50,004 bases of DNA from DATMNI01 sp035570275 (GCA_035570275.1 DATMNI010000149.1:1-50004); one strand, 5' to 3'; positions 10,731 to 19,243 are shown, counted from the first letter of the stretch. The notes: generated by a model from the sequence alone, not told the origin. Translations and numbers: made by a program.

Positions 10731-10944
10731 GTTATGTAGAATCAATAGGTTGCAGAGGAAAAACCGCGTACGACGGCGATTCCTCTTCCCTTGAGCGGAT
10801 TATAACTGGCGGCCTTCCACCCGGCGGCCGCCCCGCGTCTCCACCGCGCGCAGACAGGCCTTTGCCGTCAGCGGGTTGAGGTTCTCCAAATATATTTAGT
10901 TTTCTTGTGACTGGGAAGAGTACGCGGGTCTTTACTGGCAGGAG

Positions 10945-11019
10945 TGGAGCGGGGTACGGGACTCGAACCCGTCTAAATCAGCTTGGAAGGCTGACGCCCA
11001 ACCGCTAGGCCAACCCCGC
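10945..11019 (-). tRNA. tRNA-Gly (UCC)
   Basis: A complete cloverleaf on the minus strand: acceptor stem GCGGGGT / ACCCCGC (11019-11013 with 10955-10949), D-arm TGGCCTAGCGGTTGGGCG, anticodon loop CTTCCAA with anticodon TCC (10985-10987), T-arm GGGTTCGAGTCCC, discriminator T and an encoded CCA end. 75 nt including CCA. UCC reads GGA and GGG codons. It stands alone between the regulator-like gene and the divergent DUF350 gene. Confidence 0.96.
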
Positions 11020-11111
11020 CATTTCTATCGTCACGCAGCCTATACCCAATCTAACACAGCCGGCGCTTGCGGGGCCGTGCGCAATCCACCTACAGTAGGG
11101 ATTGTCGCCCA

Positions 11112-11315
11112 ATGACCGATATACCCATCCTCAACGCATTGATCTTCGCCGGCCTCGGCGTGCTGGCGTTCGTGGTGGCATTCTCCCTGGTTGTCAAACT
11201 GGCCCCGGTCGACCTGTGGAAGGAAATCAAGGAGGAGCGCAACGTGGCCGCCGCCATCCTGGCCGGCGCGGTGGCGCTGAGCATAGGCTGGATTGTCGCG
11301 GCTGCCATGCACTGA
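11112..11315 (+). CDS. DUF350-like small membrane protein
   Basis: 67 aa with two transmembrane segments (ILNALIFAGLGVLAFVVAFSLVVKL and AAAILAGAVALSIGWIVAAAMH) joined by DLWKEIKEERNVA. This matches the repeat unit of DUF350 proteins, whose function is unknown; those usually have two or four such units, so this is a single-unit form. The ATG at 11112 was chosen because the upstream extension to 11067 is not hydrophobic and does not fit the family. A TACAGT box lies further upstream. Confidence 0.75.
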   Translation: MTDIPILNALIFAGLGVLAFVVAFSLVVKLAPVDLWKEIKEERNVAAAILAGAVALSIGWIVAAAMH

Positions 11316-11351
11316 GCGGTATCTGGTTACCTGCTGTGATAACCTCGGAGC

Positions 11352-11630
11352 ATGCTGTTTGAGGCCGATAAAGTAATGTTCGAGATTTACCGGGAGACCG
11401 AGTACACGGGCAAGTATCGCGTCGTCTACTTCACCGAATTGCAGGACCACAACAAGGAAACCGAGATCAATCACGCCCTGGCGGGGGAGCATTTCTTCGA
11501 CGGATTCATCAAGAATTTCCGCAAAGACGAGGCCAAGGAGATCATCGGTTCCATCCTGGGCCGGCTGAACAATGGCGAGCGCATCGATCCCCTGGACGTC
11601 GAGCGCGCGCTGGGCGAGCACATGGCCTGA
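11352..11630 (+). CDS. Conserved small protein of unknown function
   Basis: 92 aa, acidic, soluble, no signal peptide (MLFEADKVMFEIYRETEYTGKYRVVYFTELQDHNKE... EHFFDGFIKNFRKDEAKEIIGSILGRLN). I associate this pattern with acidobacterial hypothetical proteins but know no function. CGGAG lies just before the ATG. It sits 36 bp after the DUF350 gene, so the two may share a transcript. Confidence 0.7.
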   Translation: MLFEADKVMFEIYRETEYTGKYRVVYFTELQDHNKETEINHALAGEHFFDGFIKNFRKDEAKEIIGSILGRLNNGERIDPLDVERALGEHMA

Positions 11631-11678
11631 CGTTGTGACGCGCATCGTTGTCAGCCAACTCCCTAGCGAGGTTTCCGG

Positions 11679-12188
11679 TTGCGCATCACGCGTTTTCCCA
11701 GCATAAACGAGACCCAGTTTTCCGGCTGCGTTGCCGCTTTCGTGGATTCCCTTGCGGGCGAGTTGAACGCTGCCGCCATGGCTTTGCGCCGGCTCCAGGG
11801 ACAGCGCAAGGGCGCGGCCTTCGCCTATGAGATGACCATGGACACGCACCGCTACGGCGCGCTGATCGTGCTGGACCGCTGGTCCACGCTGGTGGGCGCA
11901 TTCGGCCCGCACCTGCAGCTTGGGCGCCGGCCGGCCATAATCGGCGAGGCGCCGCAGCGGGTACAGGCGGCCGAGACCATACTGTCCACCGCCAACCACG
12001 TGATCGACGCCGCGGACCACTATAACGATGCCGTCGTGGAAGCCTGTCTGCTGGCGTTCCAATCGGTGAATGCCACGTTTGCCGAGGAACGCGCGGAAGC
12101 GGAGCAGTCGGCCACATTAGGCCCCATGCTGCCGGACGAATACCAGGCGGCGCGACGGATTTTCCTGGAAGACCTGTCGGCGCGGTGA
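11679..12188 (+). CDS. Hypothetical helical protein (169 aa)
   Basis: 169 aa, mostly alpha-helical, soluble. It is not a family I can name. I chose the TTG at 11679 because an in-frame TAG at 11664 blocks any earlier start and GAGG lies 7-8 nt upstream. There are no catalytic motifs; the C-terminal third is Glu/Ala-rich. It begins 48 bp after the previous gene and on the same strand. Confidence 0.6.
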   Translation: MRITRFPSINETQFSGCVAAFVDSLAGELNAAAMALRRLQGQRKGAAFAYEMTMDTHRYGALIVLDRWSTLVGAFGPHLQLGRRPAIIGEAPQRVQAAETILSTANHVIDAADHYNDAVVEACLLAFQSVNATFAEERAEAEQSATLGPMLPDEYQAARRIFLEDLSAR

Positions 12189-12217
12189 GCCGATTTCTTC
12201 GGTAGGTCGGCGAATAC

Positions 12218-12730
12218 CTATGCTGTCGCAACCGCGACAGAATGCCATTCGCCATACACCGGTCCCACCGAGCCAAGGTAAGCGATCAACCAGTCGCACC
12301 ACGTGCGCACACCATCGATTCCGTTCGGCGCTCCACCGAACCCGCATCGTTGTCGTTGGCCGGCCGGTACCAAGTGAGGCCCAATGTAAAACGTTACCGA
12401 GTAACGGGCCGAACCGGAGTACGTCTGTTCGCCGTAGAACGGAAGAACATTGGCTGCGGCGACGCGGCCGGCCACTTGGAATGCTCCCGGCGCCAAGTCC
12501 AGGTCCTGGGATGCACGTGGAGCGAGGGTTAACTTCTTCGCCACAGGGCCGTCGAAAAAGATGGATAGTTCATAGGCAGTCGAGTTCTTGATAGTCATCG
12601 CGGTACGGCCGGAACCAACGGCTGCGCCCACCGTTGCGAGTTGCGCGGGCGGCATTGCCGCATGCTTTCCGTTGCGGATCTTCGCAACCCCCTCGCGAAC
12701 CGTAGGCTCCGTGCGCTGCACCGTGGACAC
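12218..12730 (-). CDS. Hypothetical protein downstream of the DsbA-like gene
   Basis: 170 aa from a GTG start; no signal peptide or membrane segment. The centre (MTIKNSTAYELSIFFDGP...KKLTLAPRASQDLDLAPGAFQVAGRV) reads as a beta-sandwich-like region, and the end carries two Cys (QRCGF, RTWCDW). It begins 20 bp after the dsbA-like stop, so it may be co-transcribed. It may be a truncated or diverged member of a larger secreted family. Function unknown. Confidence 0.5.
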   Translation of the reverse strand: MSTVQRTEPTVREGVAKIRNGKHAAMPPAQLATVGAAVGSGRTAMTIKNSTAYELSIFFDGPVAKKLTLAPRASQDLDLAPGAFQVAGRVAAANVLPFYGEQTYSGSARYSVTFYIGPHLVPAGQRQRCGFGGAPNGIDGVRTWCDWLIAYLGSVGPVYGEWHSVAVATA

Positions 12731-12750
12731 CGTGTCTAGCGGGAGTTTCC

Positions 12751-13515
12751 CTACTTCGACAGTTCCTTCAGCTTCTGATCGAACATGGGGAACGGCATGG
12801 CGCCTTCCATCACTTCGCCCTCCACGCCGGTGGCGGTGCTCTTGCCTAATACGAATGTCGGCGTACCCTGCGCCCCCACCTTCATGGCTTCCAACAGGTC
12901 GGCCTCAATCGCGCTCTTGTACTTCTCGCTTACCACGCAGGCGCGGAGCCCGGCCGCGTCGATTTTCAAATCGGCGGCGAATCCCACAATGTGGTCGATA
13001 TCCAGCTTGTCGGGGTTCGCGCCCATGATGTCGCGGAGTTTCCAGAACTGCCCCTGCTCTCCCGCACAGCGCGCCGCCAGCGCCGCCCGCATGGCGTTGG
13101 GATGGAAGTCCAGGGGCAGGTCGCGGCTGTAGAACCGGACCTTGCCCGTGTCGATGTATGCCTTCTTCAACTCATTGAACGCCGTCACGTGGAAACGCTG
13201 GCAGAACGGGCACTGGTAATCCGTGTATTCCACGATGGTGAGCGGCGCGTCCTTTGAGCCCAGCATGGCCACGCCTTCCATGTTCAGAGTGGCGCGGCTC
13301 ACTTTCGGCGGTTGCGGCGCCGCCGGCGCGCCGGCTTTCGCCTGCTGCTCCAGCAATTGACGGATCAGCCGCAGTTCGTTCAGAATCTGGTCCGCCTGCT
13401 GGCGCGTGATGCCCGGCTCCAGATTGGCCGGGACGGCCACGCCCTGTGCGTTCAATCCCAACGCCCAAGCCAGCGGCAGCGCCGCCAACAGTGTGGTTAA
13501 CAAAAGCTTCTTCAT
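12751..13515 (-). CDS. Periplasmic DsbA-family thiol oxidoreductase
   Basis: 254 aa with a signal peptide (MKKLLLTTLLAALPLAWALGLNAQG). A helical spacer (about 36-62) and a Pro/Ala linker precede a thioredoxin-fold domain with active site CPFC (residues 102-105, YQCPFCQRF) and a cis-Pro loop AQGTPTFVLG. This fits the DsbA/BdbD-like 'thioredoxin_4' family that forms or rearranges disulfides in exported proteins. The N-terminal spacer is typical of acidobacterial and myxobacterial members. It lies 8 bp downstream of the methyltransferase gene in the minus-strand run. Confidence 0.88.
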   Translation of the reverse strand: MKKLLLTTLLAALPLAWALGLNAQGVAVPANLEPGITRQQADQILNELRLIRQLLEQQAKAGAPAAPQPPKVSRATLNMEGVAMLGSKDAPLTIVEYTDYQCPFCQRFHVTAFNELKKAYIDTGKVRFYSRDLPLDFHPNAMRAALAARCAGEQGQFWKLRDIMGANPDKLDIDHIVGFAADLKIDAAGLRACVVSEKYKSAIEADLLEAMKVGAQGTPTFVLGKSTATGVEGEVMEGAMPFPMFDQKLKELSK

Positions 13516-13523
13516 TTCGGCGC

Positions 13524-14222
13524 CTAATTCCTTCTCAGGATCAGCATGTATTGGCTGTCCGGAATATGTTCCCGTTCCGAGAGGAGATGAAAGTGGTGGG
13601 TCTCAATCTCCTTGATCACATCCGGCATGTCCAGCCGGATATGCGTCAGCGCCCTGCCGTTGGGCATGGCTTCCTGGCGCTTGTAATACTCTACTATCAC
13701 CAGCTTGCCGTCCGGCTTGAGGGCCTTGTGGACGGCTGCCAGCATCTTGTCCGGGAAGTCGAAGTGGTGGTACACGTCCAACGCCAGCACAATGTCTACC
13801 GCCCCCTCCGGCAGCATGGGGTCCGTCTCCGTGCCCTTGATAAAGGTGACGTTCTCCAGTTTCTGATTGGTCGCGCGCTGTTTTGCCGACGCCAGGAAGT
13901 CGTCGAAGATGTCTTCGGCGATCACGTGTCCACCCGGCCCCACCCACCGGCTGATGAATGGCAGCATGTATCCGATGCCGGTTCCCACATCCGCCACCGT
14001 CATGCCCGGCCGCACGTCCATGGCCTTCAAAAGTTCGCGCGGTTTCTGCTTTTCGTCCCGCGCCGGATCGGCCAGGCCCTTGGCTACGCTCTCCCTTTGC
14101 TGTGGGGTTTGGTAGCCGGAATTTGCCTGCGAGGCCACCTGGGCGTACAACCCGGCGGAGAGGCCGCCGGCCAGCGCCAGTAATGCGGACAAGCCCGCTT
14201 GGTTCATAGCCGTTTGTTTCAT
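13524..14222 (-). CDS. Exported class I SAM-dependent methyltransferase
   Basis: 232 aa. After a hydrophobic leader (LSALLALAGGLSAGLYAQVA) comes a Rossmann methyltransferase: motif I VADVGTGIGYMLPF, acidic loop HVIAEDIF, motif VDIVLALDVYHHFDFP, then ALKPDGKLVIVEYYKR. The substrate is unknown; a signal-like leader on a SAM enzyme is unusual but seen in related proteobacterial and acidobacterial proteins. The ATG at 14222 overlaps the hom stop (ATGA), so the long extension to 14363, which overlaps hom in another frame, is rejected. Confidence 0.83.
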   Translation of the reverse strand: MKQTAMNQAGLSALLALAGGLSAGLYAQVASQANSGYQTPQQRESVAKGLADPARDEKQKPRELLKAMDVRPGMTVADVGTGIGYMLPFISRWVGPGGHVIAEDIFDDFLASAKQRATNQKLENVTFIKGTETDPMLPEGAVDIVLALDVYHHFDFPDKMLAAVHKALKPDGKLVIVEYYKRQEAMPNGRALTHIRLDMPDVIKEIETHHFHLLSEREHIPDSQYMLILRRN

Positions 14223-15520
14223 AGCGCGGTCTCCATCGGCAGCGCCAAAGGCGCCTCCCTCATGAAGTCGAGCCGCGACATCTCTTCCACCGCGTCGCGG
14301 ATGGATTGTTCGGAAGTCTGCTCGACGGTAATGACGAACGGCAGGTCGCGCTTGGTGTCGCACGGTTCCTGCAAAACGGCCTCCAGCCCGATATTCTTGC
14401 TGGCCAGGATGCCCGCCAGTCTGGCGATGATGCCCGGCCGGTCGTCCACGCGAAACCGCAGGTAGTAGGCGCGCCTCTGCAGCGTCACCGAAACCGGCTT
14501 GTTATCGCCCAGCCTCTCATGCGCGAATGGCGAAACCCGCTCCGGGCTGCCGCCGCGGATCTCCCGCGCCACGCGCATCAGGTCACTCACCACCGCCACA
14601 CCCGTGGGATGGCCCGCGCCCCAGCCGTAATAGAAGGTGTCTTCGCCGAATTGGCCTTTCACCCAGACCGCATTGTAGGGGCCCTGCACGCCGGCCAGAA
14701 TGGTGGAGGCAGGCAGCAGCGCCGGCCGGACCGAAAGGATCAACCCGTCCGCCGTTCGGCGCCCGCCGCAAATCAGCCGGATGGTGTGCTTCAAGGTGTG
14801 CGCGTAACGGAAATCCAGCGGCGTAATCCGCCGGATGCCTTCCATGAAGATATCGGCCGGCGTGATCCGCTCCCCGAAGGCCAGGGCCGCCAGCAGCACC
14901 AGCTTCGAGCGCGCGTCGAACCCGTCGATATCGGCGCTGGGGTCAGCTTCGGCATATCCCAGCCGCTGCGCTTCCGCCAGGATGTTGGCCAGCGGGGCGC
15001 CGGTCTTCTCCATCTCCGTGAGGATGTAGTTGCAGGTGCCGTTCAGGATACCGTAGAGCGCCATGACGCGGTCGCCCGAGATGCCCTCGCGCAGCACGGC
15101 GTGGATGGGGATGCCGCCGCAGACGCTGGCTTCCATCGCCAGGTTGATGCCGGCTTGAATGGCGCGGTCCCAGATGTCCGGGCCGCAAGCCGCCATCAAC
15201 TCTTTGTTGGCCGTCACTACCGACTTGTGGTTTTCAATAGCGGCATTCACCAGATCGGCCGCGGCGTTGGTGCCGCCCACCAGTTCGGCCACTATGTGGA
15301 CGTCGGGATGCGCCACCACTTCGCGCCAGTCTGTCGTCTTGAACACGTCGCCCAGACCCGCCGGGATTTTCTTCGCATGAACCGAGCGGCTGCAAACCGC
15401 CACCACCTTGAGGCGGTATCCGAGTTTCAGTGCGATCTGGTCCCCGTTTTCGGCCAGAATGGCAAGCGTGCTGGAGCCAACGTTGCCCAGCCCCACAATG
15501 CCGACATTGACTTCCTGCAT
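14219..15520 (-). CDS. hom: Homoserine dehydrogenase
   Basis: 433 aa. Reduces aspartate-semialdehyde to homoserine in the threonine/methionine branch of the aspartate pathway. N-terminal NAD(P)-binding fold (VGIVGLGNVGSS at about 6-17; AELVGGTNAAADLV; SVVTANKELMA), catalytic domain (YGILNGTCNYILTEME; GYAEADPSADIDGFDA; TPTGVAVVSDL-like AGHPTGVAVVSDL) and a C-terminal ACT domain (YYLRFRVDDRPGIIARLAGILASKNIGLEAVLQ) for amino-acid feedback. Full length for the monofunctional ACT type. A TATCAT box ends 7 nt before the ATG. The next gene overlaps by ATGA. Confidence 0.96.
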   Translation of the reverse strand: MQEVNVGIVGLGNVGSSTLAILAENGDQIALKLGYRLKVVAVCSRSVHAKKIPAGLGDVFKTTDWREVVAHPDVHIVAELVGGTNAAADLVNAAIENHKSVVTANKELMAACGPDIWDRAIQAGINLAMEASVCGGIPIHAVLREGISGDRVMALYGILNGTCNYILTEMEKTGAPLANILAEAQRLGYAEADPSADIDGFDARSKLVLLAALAFGERITPADIFMEGIRRITPLDFRYAHTLKHTIRLICGGRRTADGLILSVRPALLPASTILAGVQGPYNAVWVKGQFGEDTFYYGWGAGHPTGVAVVSDLMRVAREIRGGSPERVSPFAHERLGDNKPVSVTLQRRAYYLRFRVDDRPGIIARLAGILASKNIGLEAVLQEPCDTKRDLPFVITVEQTSEQSIRDAVEEMSRLDFMREAPLALPMETAL

Positions 15521-15527
15521 AGTGCCT

Positions 15528-15533
15528 ATGATA
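15528..15533 (-). promoter_or_regulatory. -10-like TATCAT box of hom
   Basis: TATCAT on the minus strand, 7 nt before the hom ATG; fits the leaderless pattern seen at other genes here. No -35 is evident. Confidence 0.5.
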
Positions 15534-15556
15534 GCAAGCGCGGAATTTCCGCCAGT

Positions 15557-15815
15557 TCATATCAGCTTGTCGTAGTCCCCATGCGGACCAACCCAGAACC
15601 AGACGATCTCCGAACCCGTCCATCTGACCGAGAGCGCGATACCCAAGGCCGACCCTGACGGAGTAAATGTTGTCTTCGTCGACTTTCTTGAAGTTCAGCC
15701 CGGGGTGAGCAGGGTTTCGCCGGAACAAACGATACGCTCGCCGGGCTTGTGATCGAACCAGCTCCGGAAGATCGGCGTACAATTCGCGAAACCGCCGCGA
15801 CGTGTACGACTTCAT
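15557..15815 (-). pseudogene. RelE-like toxin, frameshifted
   Basis: The N-terminal part reads MKSYTSRRFRELYADLPE...KKVDEDNIYSVRVGLGYRALG, a RelE/ParE-like toxin. The expected end, WTGSEIVWFWVGPHGDYDKLI and stop, is in another frame of the same strand. One extra base (or two missing) near 15625-15635 separates them. Without the shift the protein would be about 85 aa, normal for the family. The ATG overlaps the antitoxin stop (ATGA). It could be an inactivated toxin or a sequencing error; the intact antitoxin is compatible with either. Confidence 0.8.
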
Positions 15816-16030
15816 CCGATCAGTTCGTCCAGCGGGCGCGTTTCACCCCGTCGGTGCTCGTCCAGAGCCTCGCGGGCTATGGATCGCAACGCCGCCGGAT
15901 TTTCGCGGAAACTGCGCGCCCATGCTTCCTCATCGTCCAGAGTTTCCATGATCTGGGATGCGATGGCGTCCTGCTCCTCTCGCGAGAGGGACTCAACACG
16001 CCGCAGTGCTTCCTCCAGAAGGCCAGTCAT
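15812..16030 (-). CDS. Addiction-module antitoxin for the RelE-like toxin
   Basis: 72 aa: MTGLLEEALRRVESLSREEQDAIASQIMETL, then DEEAWARSFRENPAALRSIAREALDEHRRGETRPLDELIG. This is the standard helical antitoxin family (pattern LxxAxxxxxxLPxxEQDxLAxxIL...DEAlaEhraG) paired with RelE-like toxins having the YRALG...WFWIG...DYD motif. I chose the ATG at 16030, since the extension to 16177 is not family-like and a TATCGT box ends 6 nt before it. It overlaps the toxin gene by ATGA. It probably autoregulates, but no operator is identified. Confidence 0.82.
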   Translation of the reverse strand: MTGLLEEALRRVESLSREEQDAIASQIMETLDDEEAWARSFRENPAALRSIAREALDEHRRGETRPLDELIG

Positions 16031-16036
16031 ATTGCA

Positions 16037-16042
16037 ACGATA
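16037..16042 (-). promoter_or_regulatory. -10-like TATCGT box of the toxin-antitoxin operon
   Basis: TATCGT on the minus strand, 6 nt before the antitoxin ATG, matching the leaderless arrangement of other genes in the window. Confidence 0.45.
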
Positions 16043-16180
16043 CCGCAAACCTTCCCCGCGGCGGGTGGCGATCATACAGCGTATTGAAGGCGGCTTCCTC
16101 GCCCGCCGCACTGTGCCGCAATAGCTCGACGCCGCTCGCCATCCTCGCTTCTGCATTAGGCGGCAAGGGTGAAGCATCCA

Positions 16181-16281
16181 AAAAGCTTTCAGCCGTCAGC
16201 GATCAGCCGCCAGCTTAAAAGACGGAAGCACGCACCGCCCGCGGGGTTTAGCTGAAAGCTGATAGCTGATCGCTGATCGCT
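16181..16281. repeat. Imperfect TCAGCNN heptamer repeats in inverted arms
   Basis: Left arm 16181-16216 holds about four TCAGCNN-like units; right arm 16250-16281 holds about four units in the opposite orientation and touches the stop codon of the M14 gene. The arms can pair partially, so the region may act as a terminator for the minus-strand M14 gene. No function is established. Confidence 0.6.
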
Positions 16282-19216
16282 ATTTCACCGCCGCCGGCTT
16301 CGCGCTCCCATAATACAATCCGTTGAACAGCAGCTTGTAAGTTCCGTGCGGCTGGTCGCGAAAATTAACCTCCGGGCCCAGCAGCATCACTTTACCCTCA
16401 CCTAACGAAGCTTCCGCCACCGCCGTGCCGCCATCGAGATACTGCTGGCCCCAGGCCCAGCCGCTGTCCAGCACCTCGGTGCCGGCGAACCAGCCCACCG
16501 CCGACGTGTGCTTCAGCCCCGCGTTCGGCTCCAGCCGGAAGACGGGGCTGTTATCGAAGAACACGTCCACCTGCGATGGCATTCCGTAAGCCAGCGGGTT
16601 GGTGTTGTCGATGTTGGTCCGCAGCAGCGATCCGGGAATGTAGAACTTCTCGGCCGGCAACGCGCGGTCCTTGCCGTCGGGACCTTTCTCCGTCAGGTAG
16701 TTCTTCACCGGCAGCCCGAAGACTTCGGCCAGGCTGGTGGAACTGCCGATGGTCACGATGGAGCCGCCCGATTCCACGAACTTCTTCAACTGCGGCATGG
16801 TCTTGTCGTCGCTGATGCGGCCCACCACGCTGCTGTATTCCGCCGGAAGGTTGGCCGGGTCTGAAGCACCGAAACCGCCACCGCCGCCCCCACGCCCGCC
16901 GCCCGCGCCGCCGCGGCGGATGGCGCCATCGGTGAACACCAGCACGTCGAACTTGCTCTTGAGATCGCCCGCATCGAGCGCAGGCGGATACACGCGCTCG
17001 AACGGAAACTCGTACTGCTCGAAGAGCCAGCGCGTCCAGCCCGCGGGCATCGACCCGCCGTACTGATCGTAAAGCCCTATGCGGATGGGCGCAAGCTTGA
17101 GCGCATCGCCGGCCGGCGCCTTGGCCACCGCGTGCACCGGTACACCCGCGTCCCTGGCGGTCTGGGCCAGCACCGTGCGCGCGGCCGCCGAAGCAGGCAC
17201 CCAAATCGTGCCCGTGCCCAGGTCCTGCCCATCGGCCTCAACCGCCTTCTTCAGCCAATAGACATCCGCGCCGGCCTTCAACAGCCGGTTGATGGCGATG
17301 AAGGAATTATTCACCTTGTGGCTGATCAGGTAGCCCGCCGGATTGGCAGGCCCCATCACCGAACTGGCAGGCACGGGCAACAGGCCGGTGATCTTCGTGT
17401 AAAGGCCAGGCAAGGCCTCAGGCATGGCGTCGAACACGCGGTCGAACTGCACGCCCATCTGGTACGCCAGCGTCCAGCCGGTGATGTCATAGGGCCGCTT
17501 CGGCGGACCGCCGGGGTAAGCGAAATCGTTGGGATGGTCCTGCGGCTCAAACATATCCATCACGTGCGGGCGGAAAGCCTGCGCCGTTTTGATCAAGTAG
17601 GAGCCCGCCGGGTAGGGCTTGCCGGCAACCTGGAATTGCGCCGCAGCCTTCGTCACCGTGATGCCGTTCTTGAGCAGCGCGTTAACGAATTCGGTGGCGT
17701 TGGCGAAATCGGCCTGGTCCGCGGGAATGATGTAGCCGCGCGGGTCGCGCATCTTGGGGTCGTGCAGCACGGTGTTGTAGAGTTCGGCCGGCAGCGTGCG
17801 GGCCGCGAAGCCGCCGCCTCCTCCTCCACCACCGCCACCCGCGGGCGCGTCGCCGCCAGCGGCAACCTGCGGCGCTCCGCCTCTGCCGCCGCGTCCGCCA
17901 CGCCCGCCGCCGCCCGTCCCGGAGGGCGCACCCGGATTGGCCGCCGCCGCCGCTTCCAGCGCCGCGATCCGCTTGGGAGAAACCGTCCAGTTGTCCCGGC
18001 TGCCTTTCTCAATGGAGTTCATGCCCATGCGCCATATATTGAACAGGAAGGTCTCGCGGTAGCGCGACGCCAGGTCCAGAATGGCGCGGTTGTTGGTGAT
18101 TTCGTACTCGATCGACTGCCGGTAGTGCCACTCCTGCGGCATGATGGGCATGGGCCAATCGCCCTGCGGCAACTGCTTCTCGGCCACCAGCGGAATGTTC
18201 ATCGGCGTGGGGCTGCCGATGATCTCGGTCAGAATCCCGATCATGTTGTGGAAGTAAGTCACGGTGCGCAGCCCGCCATTCCACCACGTGGAATAATTGG
18301 CGCCGGTGCGCATGGCGCTGCCGCCTTTGCCCTCGGCCACCAGCCGGCTGTGCATGGCGGTGCCCACCAGTTCGATGCCCAGCGGCACCAGCGGATCGAA
18401 ATTATAGTTGAAGGGATCGCGGAACGGCGGCATGAAGATCACCGCCCCGGCGGGCCCGGTCTGGTGATGGTTGTACATGATCTGCGGGTACCATTCCCGG
18501 AACAACTGGTGGTTCATGTTGGTGGTCTCGCGCATGTTCGACATGTAGAAGTCGCGATTGTCGTCGTGCCCGATGTACTTGGCATAGAGCCGCGGCAGCC
18601 CGTTCATGTTGCGCTGCCTGGCGTCCTTCAGCGGCGCGTTGGCGTTCTCGGAGCCCCGCATGTACCAGTTGGCCACCAGTTCCTGGCCATCGGGGTTGGC
18701 CTGCACGCACAGCACGATCACGTCGTTCAGAAACCGCATGGTCTCCGCATCGGTGCGGCTCACCAGTTGGTAAACCGTCTCCATGAGCTGCTGCGAGCCC
18801 ACCGTTTCGGAGGCGTGCAGCCCGCCATCGATCCAGATCACCGCCTTCCCTTCAGCCGCCAGGGCGCGGGCCTGCTGTTCGGTGACGCCTTCGGCATGTG
18901 CCAGCCTGGATGAAATCTCTTTGTAATGGTCCAGCTTCTTCAGGTTGTCCGGCGAGCTGATAATGGCCATCCACTGGTCGCGTCCCTCTTCGGTCTTGCC
19001 GATGCTCACCAGCTTCATGCGGTCGCTCTCGGCGGCCAGTTTTTTCCAGTGCGCTTCAAGCTGGCTGTAACTGGCCATCTGGTAATCGTCACCGATGTTA
19101 AATCCGAAAAGGTCCTTCGCAGCGGTGACTCTGGGCGTGGTCTGCGCGGCCACGGGCCAGGCGGATAGCGCGGCAGCGACAAGGTACACGTATAGCGGGA
19201 TGGCTCGAGACTTCAT
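16280..19216 (-). CDS. Secreted M14-type zinc carboxypeptidase, paralogue 2 (Gly-rich linker)
   Basis: 978 aa from the ATG at 19216, with signal peptide (MKSRAIPLYVYLVAAALSAWPVAAQ). M14 domain: HxxE is His134-Glu137 (GGLHASETVGS), followed by QANPDGQEL, HDDNRDFYM and NHHQTGPAG, which supplies the third zinc-ligand His. A glycine-rich linker with RGGRGGRGG and a run of ten Gly (about residues 470-510) joins to the common segment (LPAELYNTVLHDPKMRDPRGYIIPADQ; YPGGPPKRPYDITG) and a C-terminal amidotransferase-like domain (GLYDQYGGSMPAGWTRWLFEQ). It is a paralogue of 7621-10011 with the same domain order. The Gly-rich linker resembles that of the receptor at 27268-30957. The frame extends upstream to 19411, but that region crosses the GxxExxY cassette. 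A TACACT box ends 6 nt before the ATG. Confidence 0.87.
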   Translation of the reverse strand: MKSRAIPLYVYLVAAALSAWPVAAQTTPRVTAAKDLFGFNIGDDYQMASYSQLEAHWKKLAAESDRMKLVSIGKTEEGRDQWMAIISSPDNLKKLDHYKEISSRLAHAEGVTEQQARALAAEGKAVIWIDGGLHASETVGSQQLMETVYQLVSRTDAETMRFLNDVIVLCVQANPDGQELVANWYMRGSENANAPLKDARQRNMNGLPRLYAKYIGHDDNRDFYMSNMRETTNMNHQLFREWYPQIMYNHHQTGPAGAVIFMPPFRDPFNYNFDPLVPLGIELVGTAMHSRLVAEGKGGSAMRTGANYSTWWNGGLRTVTYFHNMIGILTEIIGSPTPMNIPLVAEKQLPQGDWPMPIMPQEWHYRQSIEYEITNNRAILDLASRYRETFLFNIWRMGMNSIEKGSRDNWTVSPKRIAALEAAAAANPGAPSGTGGGGRGGRGGRGGAPQVAAGGDAPAGGGGGGGGGGFAARTLPAELYNTVLHDPKMRDPRGYIIPADQADFANATEFVNALLKNGITVTKAAAQFQVAGKPYPAGSYLIKTAQAFRPHVMDMFEPQDHPNDFAYPGGPPKRPYDITGWTLAYQMGVQFDRVFDAMPEALPGLYTKITGLLPVPASSVMGPANPAGYLISHKVNNSFIAINRLLKAGADVYWLKKAVEADGQDLGTGTIWVPASAAARTVLAQTARDAGVPVHAVAKAPAGDALKLAPIRIGLYDQYGGSMPAGWTRWLFEQYEFPFERVYPPALDAGDLKSKFDVLVFTDGAIRRGGAGGGRGGGGGGFGASDPANLPAEYSSVVGRISDDKTMPQLKKFVESGGSIVTIGSSTSLAEVFGLPVKNYLTEKGPDGKDRALPAEKFYIPGSLLRTNIDNTNPLAYGMPSQVDVFFDNSPVFRLEPNAGLKHTSAVGWFAGTEVLDSGWAWGQQYLDGGTAVAEASLGEGKVMLLGPEVNFRDQPHGTYKLLFNGLYYGSAKPAAVK

Positions 19217-19222
19217 TGTGAG

Positions 19223-19228
19223 AGTGTA
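19223..19228 (-). promoter_or_regulatory. -10-like TACACT box of the second M14 gene
   Basis: TACACT on the minus strand, 6 nt before the ATG at 19216. It supports the short start and a leaderless transcript. Confidence 0.45.
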
Positions 19229-19243
19229 CCCTGGTTCGGCACC

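Noticed and set aside
10316..10879. 187-codon plus-strand frame over the regulator-like gene
   Set aside because: Antisense shadow that crosses the palindrome; no motif.
13524..14363. Longer start of the methyltransferase
   Set aside because: The extension overlaps hom in another frame; the ATGA overlap at 14222 and the hydrophobic leader fit better.
17132..18913. 593-codon plus-strand frame opposite the second M14 gene
   Set aside because: Shadow of the M14 gene; no family motif and His/Arg-rich composition.
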